Of a DNA stretch of 64,000 nucleotides, positions 37,103-48,220 are shown piece by piece; position 1 is the stretch's first letter, and every line of letters begins with the position of its first letter. The notes beneath the pieces were generated by a model. That model did no database searches. It worked only from the letters and a program-made list of their open reading frames with translations, and was not told where the DNA came from. A program made the translations under genes and the position numbers. This stretch comes from Galerina marginata (Eukaryota; Basidiomycota; Agaricomycetes; Agaricales; Galerinaceae): assembly GCA_023014335.1 (NCBI GenBank), contig JAECYW010000008.1:930001-994000 (forward strand). The letters are read 5' to 3'.

Positions 37103-38740
37103 ATGCCTGACAAGTTACAAGAAACAGCGCAGTCCTTTGAAAAGGAGGTCAAAGCAATCGATCCAAAAATTCTCGCTGCTGCAATGGGCGGAAACGACCA
37201 GCCTCCGGAAGAGCCTTTGCTCGCTACCTTCGAGGAGGGTTTTGGGTACTTCACTGATGCGGCAGTTGGGCGTTCGCTAAAGCAGTACAAGTTCGCCCGC
37301 AAGGTCAGCGTGCAAACTTGTTTTTCACAATCGTGTCTAAACATCGATCACAGCTTGGTTGGGCTGGTTCCTCCTCCGTATGGCTTGCACTGTGAGCTTC
37401 TCGTCAATCCGCAGTACTCTAGAGTTGGCCTGACTTTCACATCAATGCAGAGACACATCAGCGAATATCAGAACCTATGTCGCCATGAAGGTCCTGACGA
37501 CGCAGGCAACTGCACAAATCGTCTGCGGCAATTCACCAGAATATGATGTACACAAGAAGATCGAGTCTACAAATCCTAAAAGCCCCGGATTCAACCACTG
37601 CTTGACCGTCCGACACTGCTTCATTACGACGAGCGCGGCTGGCAGTCATATCTGTTTCGTGACGGACGCTCTAAGCACAAGCCTAGCAACCCTTCGGCCA
37701 CCTGAACAGAACCGGTTTACTGTGCCCATCGCAAAGCGCATAACGAAGCAGGTCCTCCTTGCTCTGGACTATCTGCATCGCGAATGCGGTTATATACATA
37801 CCGGTTCGTCTACTATCGTCATGCGCATTCTTAGTATCACGCATGCTAATGGCTGCATCCTTCAGACCTTAAATCCGAGAACATCCTCGTTGACATACCT
37901 CAACCAACAATGCCACGAATAGACGACTACATCCAGTCAAACCCTGCAGCTATCTATGGCCTTCCCCTCAACCTGAAATCATTATCTCTACCTCTTGTGT
38001 TCTCGCATTCGCAAGCTCTCCCATATTTCGACCTCGGTGGAACCCTAGAGGATATCTCCGTACGCTTGGTGGATTACAGTGAAGGTGAGGAAGGTCTCAC
38101 CTTCTTTCTATTTCTATTCTTACTGACAAGACCAACAGCAACACTCGCCGATAACCCCCAACGGGGTAAGGGTGAAATATATCGTCAGCCGTCCATCCTC
38201 CGCGCCCCAGAAGTCACCCTCAGATATCCCTGGTCTTCCGCCATCGATATATGGACAGTCGGCTGCCTTGTACGTTTTACTATTGCGCTGCCCCAACCAC
38301 ACCCCGCTGACGCCGAAACGCATTCTCAGTTGTTCGAGCTTCTGACCGAACGCCAAATATGCAACCAGGACACTGAAAACTACTCCCATGACCTTCATTT
38401 GCAGTATATAGAAGAGGCCTTGGGGCCGTTCCCGCTCGAGTTCCTCCAAGCCTGCGAGGATCGAGACAAGTACTTTGACAAGGAAGGCGAGTGCACCTCA
38501 GCGACTGTTATACGCACGATGAAACGAAGACGAAGCTAACGCGTTTAATTACTAGGCAAGCTTCTTCGAACAACCAGCGATTTCGAGCATATTTCCATCG
38601 AAGCGGTCTTGCAAACTCTTGGAGTTGTGGATGAAGGCGATATCCCGGGTGCCGCTGCGTTCATGCGCAGGTGTCTGACTTTGGATCCGAAGCTGCGACC
38701 AAGCGCACAAGAGCTGCTGAACGACAACTGGCTGGTGTGA
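37103..38740 (+). CDS. SRPK-like Ser/Thr protein kinase
   Basis: 427 residues from seven exons: 37103-37303, 37354-37391, 37451-37803, 37866-38084, 38139-38269, 38330-38486, 38556-38740. Kinase landmarks are in order: a degenerate glycine loop LGWAGSSSVWLA (68-79), VAMK with Lys93, the catalytic loop HTDLKSEN with Asp198 and Asn203, the metal-binding VDYSEA (Asp267 in the DFG position), APE (293-295) and the C-lobe W-x-x-G-C, ending LRPSAQELL. The catalytic loop has Thr in place of Arg before the catalytic Asp, and DFG reads DYS. The long insert before the activation segment resembles SRPK-type kinases, which phosphorylate SR splicing factors. Substrate is inferred only. Intron 6 needs a GC donor (GCGAGT at 38487). 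An in-frame ATG at 36824 could add a 93-residue presequence-like leader. Confidence 0.85.
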
Positions 38741-39397
38741 ACTTGATATGATATACTCTCTTTGGCGTGTCGTTGGCGTGGTATAGGTGGAGACTCGGAA
38801 GTAAGCTGAGTGACGGATGGTTGCGTGACCCGACGCGTCTGCCCACGCCAGTGTCCATTCTGGTGTCTTGGGTCGATATACCTCAACTTGGTTGCCAATC
38901 TTGTTTTGTGTCAAAACCGTTGAAGACCTTTCTTAAAGCGGGGAGTTTATCTTCCAACGGACCTAACCTTTGGGCGTTTTCATGGCTGGCGTGGAATGTC
39001 GACGGTGTACTTGCTTAAAAAAAATCCGCCAAATTCCAGACGGGGGATTGGACAATTGCCAGGACCCTGTCGTCTTCCAGCATCACTGGTTACTAGAGTC
39101 CTGGTCCTGGAAGGTGCCCGTACGTTGCATTTTCACTTATACGTTTGAGAATTCTTTAGACAGATCAAAGATATTGCAAAACATTCCCTATAGTAGAGTC
39201 CCTTTTATAATACACCAATATTATTCAAGCAATTGGCCAATTGGTTCGCTCATGCAATGACTGGAGGTGGTAGGGGATACCATGCCCATGTCAGGATAAC
39301 GAGGAGGGCTTAATGGTCCGCGCGATTTACGATTCTAAATAAATATCATGGCCAACGATGACCAACTTTTATTGGCACGAGGAGAGCGTTCCATGTA
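38741..39397. other. Convergent 3' regions, 657 bp
   Basis: Between the kinase (+) and NDC1 (-). It contains the right copy of the direct repeat (38976-39113). Otherwise nothing is recognisable. Confidence 0.45.
38976..39113 (+). repeat. Direct repeat flanking the kinase gene, right copy
   Basis: Same orientation as 36281-36417, sharing for example GGAATGTCGACGGTGTACTT, AATCCGCCAAATTCCAG and CAGCATCACTGGTTACT. Confidence 0.75.
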
Positions 39398-41779
39398 TTA
39401 CGAGTAATCTAGAAATGCCTGCAACTTCTGGGCTATTCTCGGAGGAAACTTGAACGCCGTGAGCTTGTCGCCAAAAGTGCGCACGATTCGCCCAATCCCT
39501 TCTTTCAGTCCTGGGGTTGGTCATGTAAGCGAAATGAAGAGAGAAAATGAGTTGACCAACGCACCATCCCCAATGAAACATAGAATCTCTTGGGACTTTT
39601 CATGTTCCATTATTAGTGTTTGCCTCTCGCTGTCAGACAAGTGGCTGGAAGAGGCTGATTTTTGTGAGGCCGTGAGTTCGACCTGGTATTCTTCAACGGC
39701 CGACAGATATGACACCATCGCTTCTAATATTCGAGGTATATCTCTTTGGACAACTCCATATCGATCTTCGGTCAAGGAGGCACACGTGAGGTTTGAGAGA
39801 ACTATACGAGTCATAAGCAAAAAGATCAAGCATAGTAAGAGAAGAATATACCATCGATCACAGCAACGTCCAACTCTCGGTATGGCAAAGTTGCCTCGAC
39901 GATCTTGCTGGTCCGCTCTTCGGTACACCATCTCAAAAACATCGTAAATGCCTCTCTGAGCGATTCGGGGGCGTAATGCTTCCACACCGATGTTGTATAC
40001 CGAATGGCATTGTGATTCAGCCGACTCCCGAAGCTGGTCGCGCTTGCGACGCTTTTCTTTGCTTCTTCAGCAATAGGAGATGTGACTTTTGTCTCCACAC
40101 TCCTAAATAACTCAGGCACGTGGGATGCGTCGGCGCCTACCTCGACGACCTTCGCGATAGGCCCGTCAGATGCCAGTGCATCAAGGGCTGCATGTACAGG
40201 AGATTCCTGGGCTGTCTTGAAAACTCTTTGTCGAAGCAGTGGTGTCGGGGTAGCGATTTTTGGGGTAGGAAGAGCGATGCGTTTCACTGGTGTGGCCGCG
40301 GGCGGCGGAACAGGTCGGCCTCGGCGAAGGAACAGTTGATAATCTTCTCCTAGTAGAAGGAGACTCTCCCTTAAGAGACAAGCCCATAAGTTGAGCGCTG
40401 TTTTCTGATCACCGAAAATGGCCATCCTTCGTGCCGTAGCGCTGGCGGAATTATCGGTTGACAAGTCTTTCAGTTCAGCGTAGGCAAAAAATTTGAATAT
40501 TCTATCTGCTGACGTGACACCCGAAATAAGAGCCGTATTAGGATCTGCAGAGAGGCTGGATACTGGTGTTGTCTGTTATTCTAAAGTCAATTGCAGGAAC
40601 AATCACCCAAGAAGAAAAAACTCGCCTCTGATGATACGACATGTTCGAAGAGAGAATCTGAAATCTCCGCAGTCAGAAATGTGCTGAAAGCCAAAAACCA
40701 AGCCCTAAATAGCAAAGGAAGATGGCTGAAAGGCAGGATCATCGTCCATTGCCCTTTGAGAAAATGAGCTGTGAAGGGTCGTAAAATTGGGGAGAACATG
40801 GGTATCTTGTAAAGTATGGGCAAAGGCATGCGCGCAGATGCGAATGCAATGGCTCCCATGAGGACAGCAAGGGTTGTAAAAACGGCAGAGGTCAAGAAGG
40901 ACCCCAAGATAACCAAGTATTTTGACGAGTCCTTTCTATGCAGCTGGTTGGTTGCGAGACTGAATGTAGGTTTCAATGAGAAGTTGACAGACTTACTGCA
41001 AAGTTCCATCGGTACACAAAACGATCGGCCATAGCACCATGCACAGAAAATCCCAAAGCAGAAAATATCTGAGTGAAGCACAAAAACAACAGTCGGCCGT
41101 TGAGGTAGTGAGGGTGTTTCCTAATATACAAGGTCAGTGAAACAAAGTAAAGAGTGCAATCGTACGGACGCACTTGGATTTCACAAAGAGGGAGAGTTTG
41201 GGATCACCACGAGCCTGCACTTCATGTTGGTATGCCATAATTGTGTGAATTGTGAGCGAGGCAAGCGCAGACAGCGAGTATGTGAGCAAAGCAATTTTAG
41301 TGCTATTATTCGCAAATGCACTTTTGACGATGCCAAGAGGTGAAGTCGCGCCAGAACGCCGTGCTAAAATTCATATATCTGTTATATTTGAGACTTCGTC
41401 ACTAGAAATGGCAAAACTTGCCTGTTAAGAAGGTTTTACGTAGAATTATCGCTGGAAGGGCAACAGCCGTCCAATTTAGAAAACTCATGCATAGGATTGA
41501 AGGTGAGAAGGGAAAGGAAAGAGTGGCCAAGAATCCAATGTTCTGGTTTCCTCCCACTTGCCACCACACCCATGAGCCGTTGATGAACCAAGTAGATAGT
41601 GCAGAAGCCAATAGAATGAACTTGAGTCTGTGGCGAAACAGCGATTTGACCAGAGGTTCATATGCTTGAACGGCAGGAGGAATTGAGGGCGCAGATCTAC
41701 TGGCTATTGTGGAGGTGATCGCCCTAACGGGGGTCGTTCCAATTCGTGAGCTCGATGCATTTGCCACTGTCGCCGACAT
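39398..41779 (-). CDS. NDC1: Nucleoporin NDC1, pore-membrane and spindle-pole protein
   Basis: Anchors the nuclear pore complex, and in yeasts the spindle pole body, in the nuclear envelope. 686 residues from seven exons (minus): 41779-41422, 41363-41174, 41120-40997, 40943-40626, 40572-39852, 39801-39565, 39510-39398. The N-terminal half carries about six membrane helices (for example FILLASALSTWFINGSWVWW, FLNWTAVALPAIIL, VFTTLAVLMGAIAFA). The C-terminal half is soluble and helical. It ends in the conserved-looking stretch DGLKEGIGRIVRTFGDKLTA and a short Arg/Pro tail. Two introns keep frame best with GC donors: 41421-41364 (GCAAGT) and 40625-40573 (GCGAGT). The start is the first ATG of the frame (MSATVANASS). 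Family assignment rests on topology and my memory of fungal NDC1 ends. Confidence 0.87.
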
Positions 41780-44099
41780 CGAGCTCGTGGTGTGTTCCAA
41801 ACCGCGTCAGTCACGTCACGACCATCACAGCAGGCTGGCTTGATTTCCCAGCACGTGCTTTCGAATTTTGAATCGAGTATGCTGGGGTTGATGATAGTTG
41901 ATCTTGACCATAACCTTTGCATAACCCCTACCTGTCGACGGCGTTTGTTACACAAAGTAGGGTCCACAGACACAGAGTGGGAATCGCGGACTATAACACT
42001 GTGGTATCATTACTGCGCTCTGCTGTCAACCTTGTTTATTACACCACGGCGGGCCAAACCATGGGCAGAGCGAGAAGTAACGGTCTCCGCAGCTGCATCC
42101 AAGACTCTAAACTCTTCTGTCATCTTCTAGGACTGATTCTCGAAACCAGGTCTTTTCTCAGTCTTGCGGCTTCATAAATTCTTTGTCAAATGACCCTGTA
42201 CGTCTTCCTTGAATTTCATCGTCCTATAAAGGAGATAACGGAACCAGAGCAGACATAGATTCACCAAAGATGTTCTGGGACTTAATTAAGTCAATTTGCT
42301 CAACTGGAGACTACAGGACACTGACTGCAGTTTCTCAGTGGCTGGCTACTAAGTTTTGCTTGACGGATGTGATCCTGAGCGGTGGGTCGTTCCTACACTC
42401 GGAAATTTACATCCCACCATGGGCATTATCGTGCTTAACTTTCTCTCATGCTGATTCGCTAAGGTGATCATGAGGTCTAGGCAGTGTTTCCTCACCAGAT
42501 AATTAGGTCAGTCAACTGTCAGTCAACCATCTGGTCAATTTGGACTCTAAAATGCAACCTGAGGTAGGGAATGTCAGGCGCATTAATATGTTTCTGGACC
42601 ACCGCACGAAGCAGAAGAACAAAACTTTGCGCACTTCGGTGGCATAAATTAGTGGCACCTTGTTAACTCCATTCAAAGCGCGTGCCGCTCTTATGGAAAC
42701 CACTCTCGAAACCAATCGCCGCAAGCTATGTTTCTAGAAACTAAACTTAAATTCCCACAACTTCTTGAAGTTGGAGGAGGAAATTCCGTTCCACACCCGC
42801 GAATAATTTTAGTTGTTTTTCCCAACGACCTCGTTCACGGTACCGCCAGACTCTTCCCCTGACAGCGATAAGCCCATCAAACACGGAACCCAATGTTTGT
42901 TGGGAATAACTTGAGCCATTCTCATCCACTACATATCACACCTGATCGCGGTACCGGCCGCCCTGCGAAAATGCCACGAACTTTGAAGTGTTGTCTCCGC
43001 GGCAAATATTTTCTTTCAAGTTGTGAAGACGACACGACATCCCCCAGAGGCCACAGAAATAATACTATCACCTGTGCCCACACGCTCGAATTTCATGCAC
43101 TTCGGATGCTACTGTCTTTCCAGGTCTTTCCCCTCAGATTCCTCCGACCAAGCGTAGGTTTTTGCGACTTCTAATAATTTAAAAGGGAGAACTTCGGCGC
43201 CTGGAGAAATTGGATCCAGAACTTTTACTTCTGTACTGGTTATATCTTTCTGCCTATCGAGAACACTAATTATAAATACCTGGACAAATTCTTTTTATAA
43301 ATTGTTCCAACGCCAGCGGACATGTCCTAATTTAGGGCCCATAATCCACAGCAATATCCATGAACTGTCCCAATTTTTACACGGTGTAAGGGAAATGCAC
43401 TCAACTTGCGGCACTCCCAAGGGCTCCCAGGCCTATCGAAATATTCACTCCGATGCCTCCTTTAGGATAATTTAGAAATTTAGATCACATTGTACTGGAT
43501 TCTGTAATGTTCCAAACCGTGTTCCAGTCTCCGCCGTGCGTGGTGCTCCAGGTTCTGAGCTTGTTGCAGCGACTTCTTTGCATGCTGCATGCCGCGAATC
43601 GGCACCGACCTCACCTTCTTTGATCGGTGTGTACCTTTAGGAAGTTCTCTGAACGACGGACGGACTTAGGCTGGAAGACCTAAATATAGAGCAAGGTATA
43701 AATGAGATTCAATTCCTCTGTGTCCCTTAGAGCTAAGAGGAGAACGAACAGGGAGGTACCTTGATGGTGCTCACGAGCGGTGCCAAATGCCACGAGGTAC
43801 GCGATCAAGGGAAAGCCTATCAATTTTGTGGACGACCCTTGACTTGACTTTGGGATCAAACGCCTTTCACGCACCGTCTCCAAAAAGAATGTTTACACCT
43901 TGCGGAACGCTTCCAAAGATAAATTGCATTGCCCCTGGGACCCAATGGAAATGTATCGGGTATCTCCTTTCACGACGCGGACATCTAATCAAAGTTTTTC
44001 AACTTCAGTAACACTGATATACTTGGGTTATGAATGCTGCCCGCTTACACGCTTTCTGGAGCCCTGGCTTTCTTCCAATAGTACCACTACCACCCCACT
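41780..44099. other. Gene-poor stretch, 2.3 kb
   Basis: Divergent space between NDC1 (-) and the FAD oxidase (+). No exon chain, RNA gene or repeat could be supported. Confidence 0.4.
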
Positions 44100-45935
44100 A
44101 TGCGCTTCCTTAGTGCCCACCTTCTCATTGCTAGCGCCCTCAATGCTACTTTTGGCCCAGTCCTGGCGACGAACTCGACTACTCAACGTGCTTTAAGTGC
44201 TCTACGGACGTGCACGCTACTTCAAACGAGCCTAGGCCCTGAGATCGTACAGCTATCCGGGGTGGAATTCTTGGCCAGCACTACAAATGCCTGGAGTTTG
44301 TTCAATACCGAACTCAGACCGACATGCACAGTGTTCCCCCAGCAGGCGTCCCACGTGCAGACAGCGATGGCCGCCATATTTCGGGATAAGATTCACTATG
44401 CTGTCCAGGCAGGTGGCCACACTGCCATGACTGGGTGGAATACGTGCGTGTCTTTAACTCTTAGCTTATGCTGCGGAGGCCTGTGTTATTGAGCCCCTTT
44501 TTAGAGTTCAAGATGGCATTCTGTTCTTCTTTTCTCACATGAACAGTGTTTCGTACGACTCTGTAAAAGATACCATCACTCTGCAGCCTGGAATCCATTG
44601 GGACGACGCTTTGACGCAGCTCCAACCCCTTGGCGTTGCACCGCTAGGAGGAAGACTTGGGTGAATTCCTTTTTTTTTATTTACCGTGGTTAGTTTATTG
44701 ACGTTCAAAACAAACTATTAGTGACGTTGGGACGGGCCTTCTTCTCGGTGGTGGACTCAGTTATCTGTCTGGGGAGTTTGGGTTCTCTTCCGACGCTTAC
44801 GTCGAAGTGGACGTCGTCTTGGTCACTGGGAAACTTGTAACGGCTAATGCGACCAACCAATACGCGGATCTCTTTCGCGCGCTAAAAGGAGGCGCTAACC
44901 GTTTTGGCATTGTCACTCGCTACGAGGTTCAGGCCATACATACAGGGACTGATGCAGATAAAAACTTTTTCGGAGGACTCATTTTGGTACGTGCTCACAG
45001 AAGCCGCCCCGCTGCCAAAATAGCTTAATGTCATGTCAGTATCCAAACTCTTCCGCAGAGGCGCTTATTAACGCCACACATAAATATGTCAACACTGTCA
45101 GCGATCCCAAAGCGTGTAAGTAAACTCATGTGCGGTTTTATGGCTAATTTCTAACTCACAAAATCCTTAGCAATTCTTATGGCCTTCTCAAATACAGTGA
45201 ATGGCAGCGTTATAACCCCAAGCCATATTCTGACGCTTTTTTATAATGGCCCTTCCCTACCTCCCAGTATTTTTGGAGACTTCTTGTCAATCCCTGCGTC
45301 ATTCACCCAATTGTCACCTGTAAGTTACGTGGAAGCGAACAACGTACTGGGGTCCGGGGCGGGTCGTGGCTTCGGGCAACTTTTTGGCGCTTCCGCGTTT
45401 AATGGCGGTGTTGATCAATACATGAACGCGCTTCGAAGCTGGAATGTGTATACCTCCACTGTCCAAGGCTCGTTATCTGGAGCGGTGCTCGCTTTTACTC
45501 CAATTTTGCGATCCCAGATACTGGCAGGAAGAGCACGAGGTTCAAATATTATGGACCCGCCGCTGGAAAATTATGCAGCCGTGCAAATTCAATCCCAAAT
45601 GCTCAGTGGATTGACCACCCTCTCAAATCAAGTTGAGACCGCCAGGCAGACTCTTTTTTCCAGGTGAGTGGAAATTTTTACCACTCAAGTGACTCTAAGC
45701 CATTAAGCGCCCATAGCATTCCTCGTTCTCCGGGCTTGCCACTATACATTAATGAATGTGATGCGACCCAGAACGTTTTCGCGACCTACGGCAGGTTTAA
45801 CGAAATGAGAAATACCTACGCAAAATATGATCCTACACGGTAAACCCAGTTTTCGTCATCTTCCGCTCGGCCTATCTAAAGTAAGAACGCCTTAGATTCA
45901 ACATGCGATTCACAGATGGACCAATAGGCCTTTAA
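44100..45935 (+). CDS. Secreted FAD-linked oxidoreductase (PCMH/BBE-like)
   Basis: 484 residues from seven exons: 44100-44443, 44547-44660, 44722-44986, 45040-45115, 45171-45663, 45717-45839, 45896-45935. It has a signal peptide (MRFLSAHLLIASALNATFGP). The FAD-binding PCMH domain follows: PTCTVFPQQASHVQTAM, then AVQAGGHTAMTGW with His107 as probable covalent FAD attachment site, then GDVGTGLLLGGGLSYLSGEFG and FRALKGGANRFGIVT. The C-terminus is short and lacks the clear berberine-bridge motif, as in many fungal oligosaccharide or secondary-metabolite oxidases. Substrate is unknown. No biosynthetic cluster surrounds it. Splice sites are canonical GT-AG. Confidence 0.91.
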
Positions 45936-46467
45936 GTTATAATAATAGATGGGATCCTTGAATTTTATTTACGACCCTTTATTTCTAATATTTAGACAAA
46001 CTTATTTCACGGAAAGACGGTCTGGAAATAGTTGACATTAGCAGAAAACCCCTGGTTACTCCATTAGACATAAGATATTTTAAAGAAGGAAGAAGCCTAT
46101 CCGTGTAGTTGTGATGCTAATTAAGTACTTGTAGCGCAGATGATAAAAGGGTGAAATTAGGTGGAATATCGGTGAATAAATTACTTCACGTGATAAGGCT
46201 TGAGGACCTTCCTCTGTTCTTCCAACCACACACGCACGTCGCCATGATATGAGCCAGTATGAACCCGCAATGGCACTCAAGAACTCGAGAACTCAACTGC
46301 TGAGGATGGTCAGAATTTACGCTTCTTGGAGGATTTGATCGGTTTGGCCGATCGTTGGCGAGCTTGGGGCCCGTCCTTGGGTCAGCCACCTGCACTGGGT
46401 CCACATTTAATGACTTATTGGTCACTTTCGGCCCTCCTTCTTGGTCTGATACACGTACTCCGCTCCA
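45936..46467. other. Intergenic, 532 bp
   Basis: 3' region of the oxidase gene and promoter of the next gene. Nothing recognisable. Confidence 0.4.
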
Positions 46468-47640
46468 ATGATTCAAACCTCAGAATCGCCTCAAGGTTTA
46501 CCATCTAGGGTCCCGGTTACGCCAATGCGACGATTCTTTTCCAAACTCGAGTCCACTGCCCGCCCAATCTTAGCTCTGGGGAAACGAAATAGGGAACTCT
46601 CTTATGGACCGTCTACTGAGGGCTTGTGCTTACTGGCTACTGCGGCTGAGGCCACTCTTACGAGGCTTCCAGAGACTACTTCGTCAAGCAAGTCCTTGGA
46701 ACCTGGGACTTCCCCTTTGACTACCCAAAACGCGTCAAATAACAATGATCCTCCTGAAGTCTCTAACGCTCAGGATCAAACGAGTCTACGTGCCTGCCTT
46801 GCTATCCAACAACATGACCAACCTCTCGACGCCATTGTAGTCACGACGCTTCCCCGCTTCCCTTTCTGCTGCCACGAAGACTTGTTGACGATGCCGCGCG
46901 ACCAGCTCGTTGAAGTGGCCACTCTCTTCAACTCTCATCTCCCGCATACCACGCAGATAGATCTCTCAGAGTCAGCAACAGATGCACATATACGCCATTG
47001 TATCGAGTCCTTGGTTGGCATCGTTCCTCAGACTCCTGGCGCGCCGAAAGCCATTAAATCCCGATCGATAGCTCCCAAGCACCATAGAACCTTGCCGCCT
47101 CCATCTAGCCCATTGGCCATGCGATTGTCAAGAAGACGAGGATTATCCCACATTTCGAGCCCCTCCGGCTTGCTCGAGCGTCTCGAAGAAGAAGACGAAG
47201 GCGACTTCTTTACCGATCCTAGGGTCCCTAAAAGGCGAAAGGTTTCCGAGAGCGCGACCGCTCCTGTCCGTTTTTCGTATGAGGGCAATAGCATGGACGT
47301 GGATTTCGCAAGCTCTCGGTCGTCGTCATATTCGGCCAGCTTCGAGATGTCGTTTTCTCCGGTCAATACGTGGTCATCAGATCTGGATATGGCGGCATCG
47401 TCACCTCTCCAAAACCGTGGGCCGACGAGTTTCACATTCGACACAGGCTCCTCCTCCCTGAAGCAAGGCGGCGGATTTCTAGGCTCCAGGTCGCGATCTC
47501 GCTCGAAGTCAAGTCGAGGGAGCGCGTCGAAAGATACACGAACTCAACAGATTTGTCTTCCAATGGACATGCTTCACATGAACTCCGTATCACCCGTGAG
47601 GCGCAATATTGAACGAAGAATGCGTAAGGACATTTCTTGA
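46468..47640 (+). CDS. Intronless hypothetical protein, largely disordered
   Basis: 390 residues in one exon, the only unspliced gene in the window. A central part (about residues 105-195, with FPFCCHEDLLTMPRDQLVEVATLFN and a helical stretch) looks folded. The rest is rich in Ser, Pro, Arg and Glu with an acidic patch (LEEEDEGDFF), a basic nuclear-signal-like KRRK and SR-type repeats (SRSRSRSKSSR). Nuclear location is likely. I do not recognise the family. The stop codon sits inside a short tandem duplication. Confidence 0.65.
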   Translation: MIQTSESPQGLPSRVPVTPMRRFFSKLESTARPILALGKRNRELSYGPSTEGLCLLATAAEATLTRLPETTSSSKSLEPGTSPLTTQNASNNNDPPEVSNAQDQTSLRACLAIQQHDQPLDAIVVTTLPRFPFCCHEDLLTMPRDQLVEVATLFNSHLPHTTQIDLSESATDAHIRHCIESLVGIVPQTPGAPKAIKSRSIAPKHHRTLPPPSSPLAMRLSRRRGLSHISSPSGLLERLEEEDEGDFFTDPRVPKRRKVSESATAPVRFSYEGNSMDVDFASSRSSSYSASFEMSFSPVNTWSSDLDMAASSPLQNRGPTSFTFDTGSSSLKQGGGFLGSRSRSRSKSSRGSASKDTRTQQICLPMDMLHMNSVSPVRRNIERRMRKDIS

Positions 47641-47670
47641 ATCGTGTGCGTAAGGACATTTCTTGAATCG
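47621..47670 (+). repeat. 26-bp tandem duplication across a stop codon
   Basis: A 24-bp identical unit beginning TGCGTAAGGACATTTC starts at 47621 and again at 47647. The TGA of the preceding gene (47638-47640) lies in the first copy, so the second copy is untranslated. Confidence 0.85.
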
Positions 47671-48220
47671 CTCCGCCATTCTTTCCCTTGAGCACACCGT
47701 GCTGGTCTTTATTCTCAAATTTCTTTCTTGGTTAAAGCATCAATTTCATACCTTTGTAAATTGTTGGTAAAAGGTTTTATGCATGGTTTGCTAGTCGAAT
47801 CTTTAAAGAGAGGAAAACTTACGTCAATGCATATAAAGTTTGATACAGATCTGATGTTCCATTTCTGTTCCACGGTTTGACCATTCTGATTGGTGAAAAC
47901 AAACACTCATCTATCCATTCTGAGAGGAAGATGGGCCAAAAATCTCAGGACGTTTCATCACGGACCAAATTTTTGCAAGTTTCTATTGGCGCCGACTAAA
48001 TGGTGAATCGTGATGCCTTTTCGCCTACGAGATGCAGGTTTACCCCGAACCACACACTCCTCGCTGGAAGGTCCGCTCAACCAACAGCTCTGATCGTGGC
48101 TAGGACTGCCAGTGCCAAGGAGCGAAGGAAACCTGGATTCAGTACTCGTCTTGCCGTCAACTGCGCGGCGCCATTGTCATTATCTGAACCCACGTCACCA
48201 GGTTTAATGACGGCAAGAAC
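47671..48220. other. Intergenic, 550 bp
   Basis: No supported gene. An open frame from 48000 overlaps the uncertain 5' end of the next gene. Confidence 0.35.

Noticed and set aside
44100..47640. Secondary-metabolite gene cluster around the FAD oxidase
   Set aside because: No synthase, P450 or cluster regulator lies near. The MFS transporter is 8 kb away beyond unrelated membrane-protein genes.
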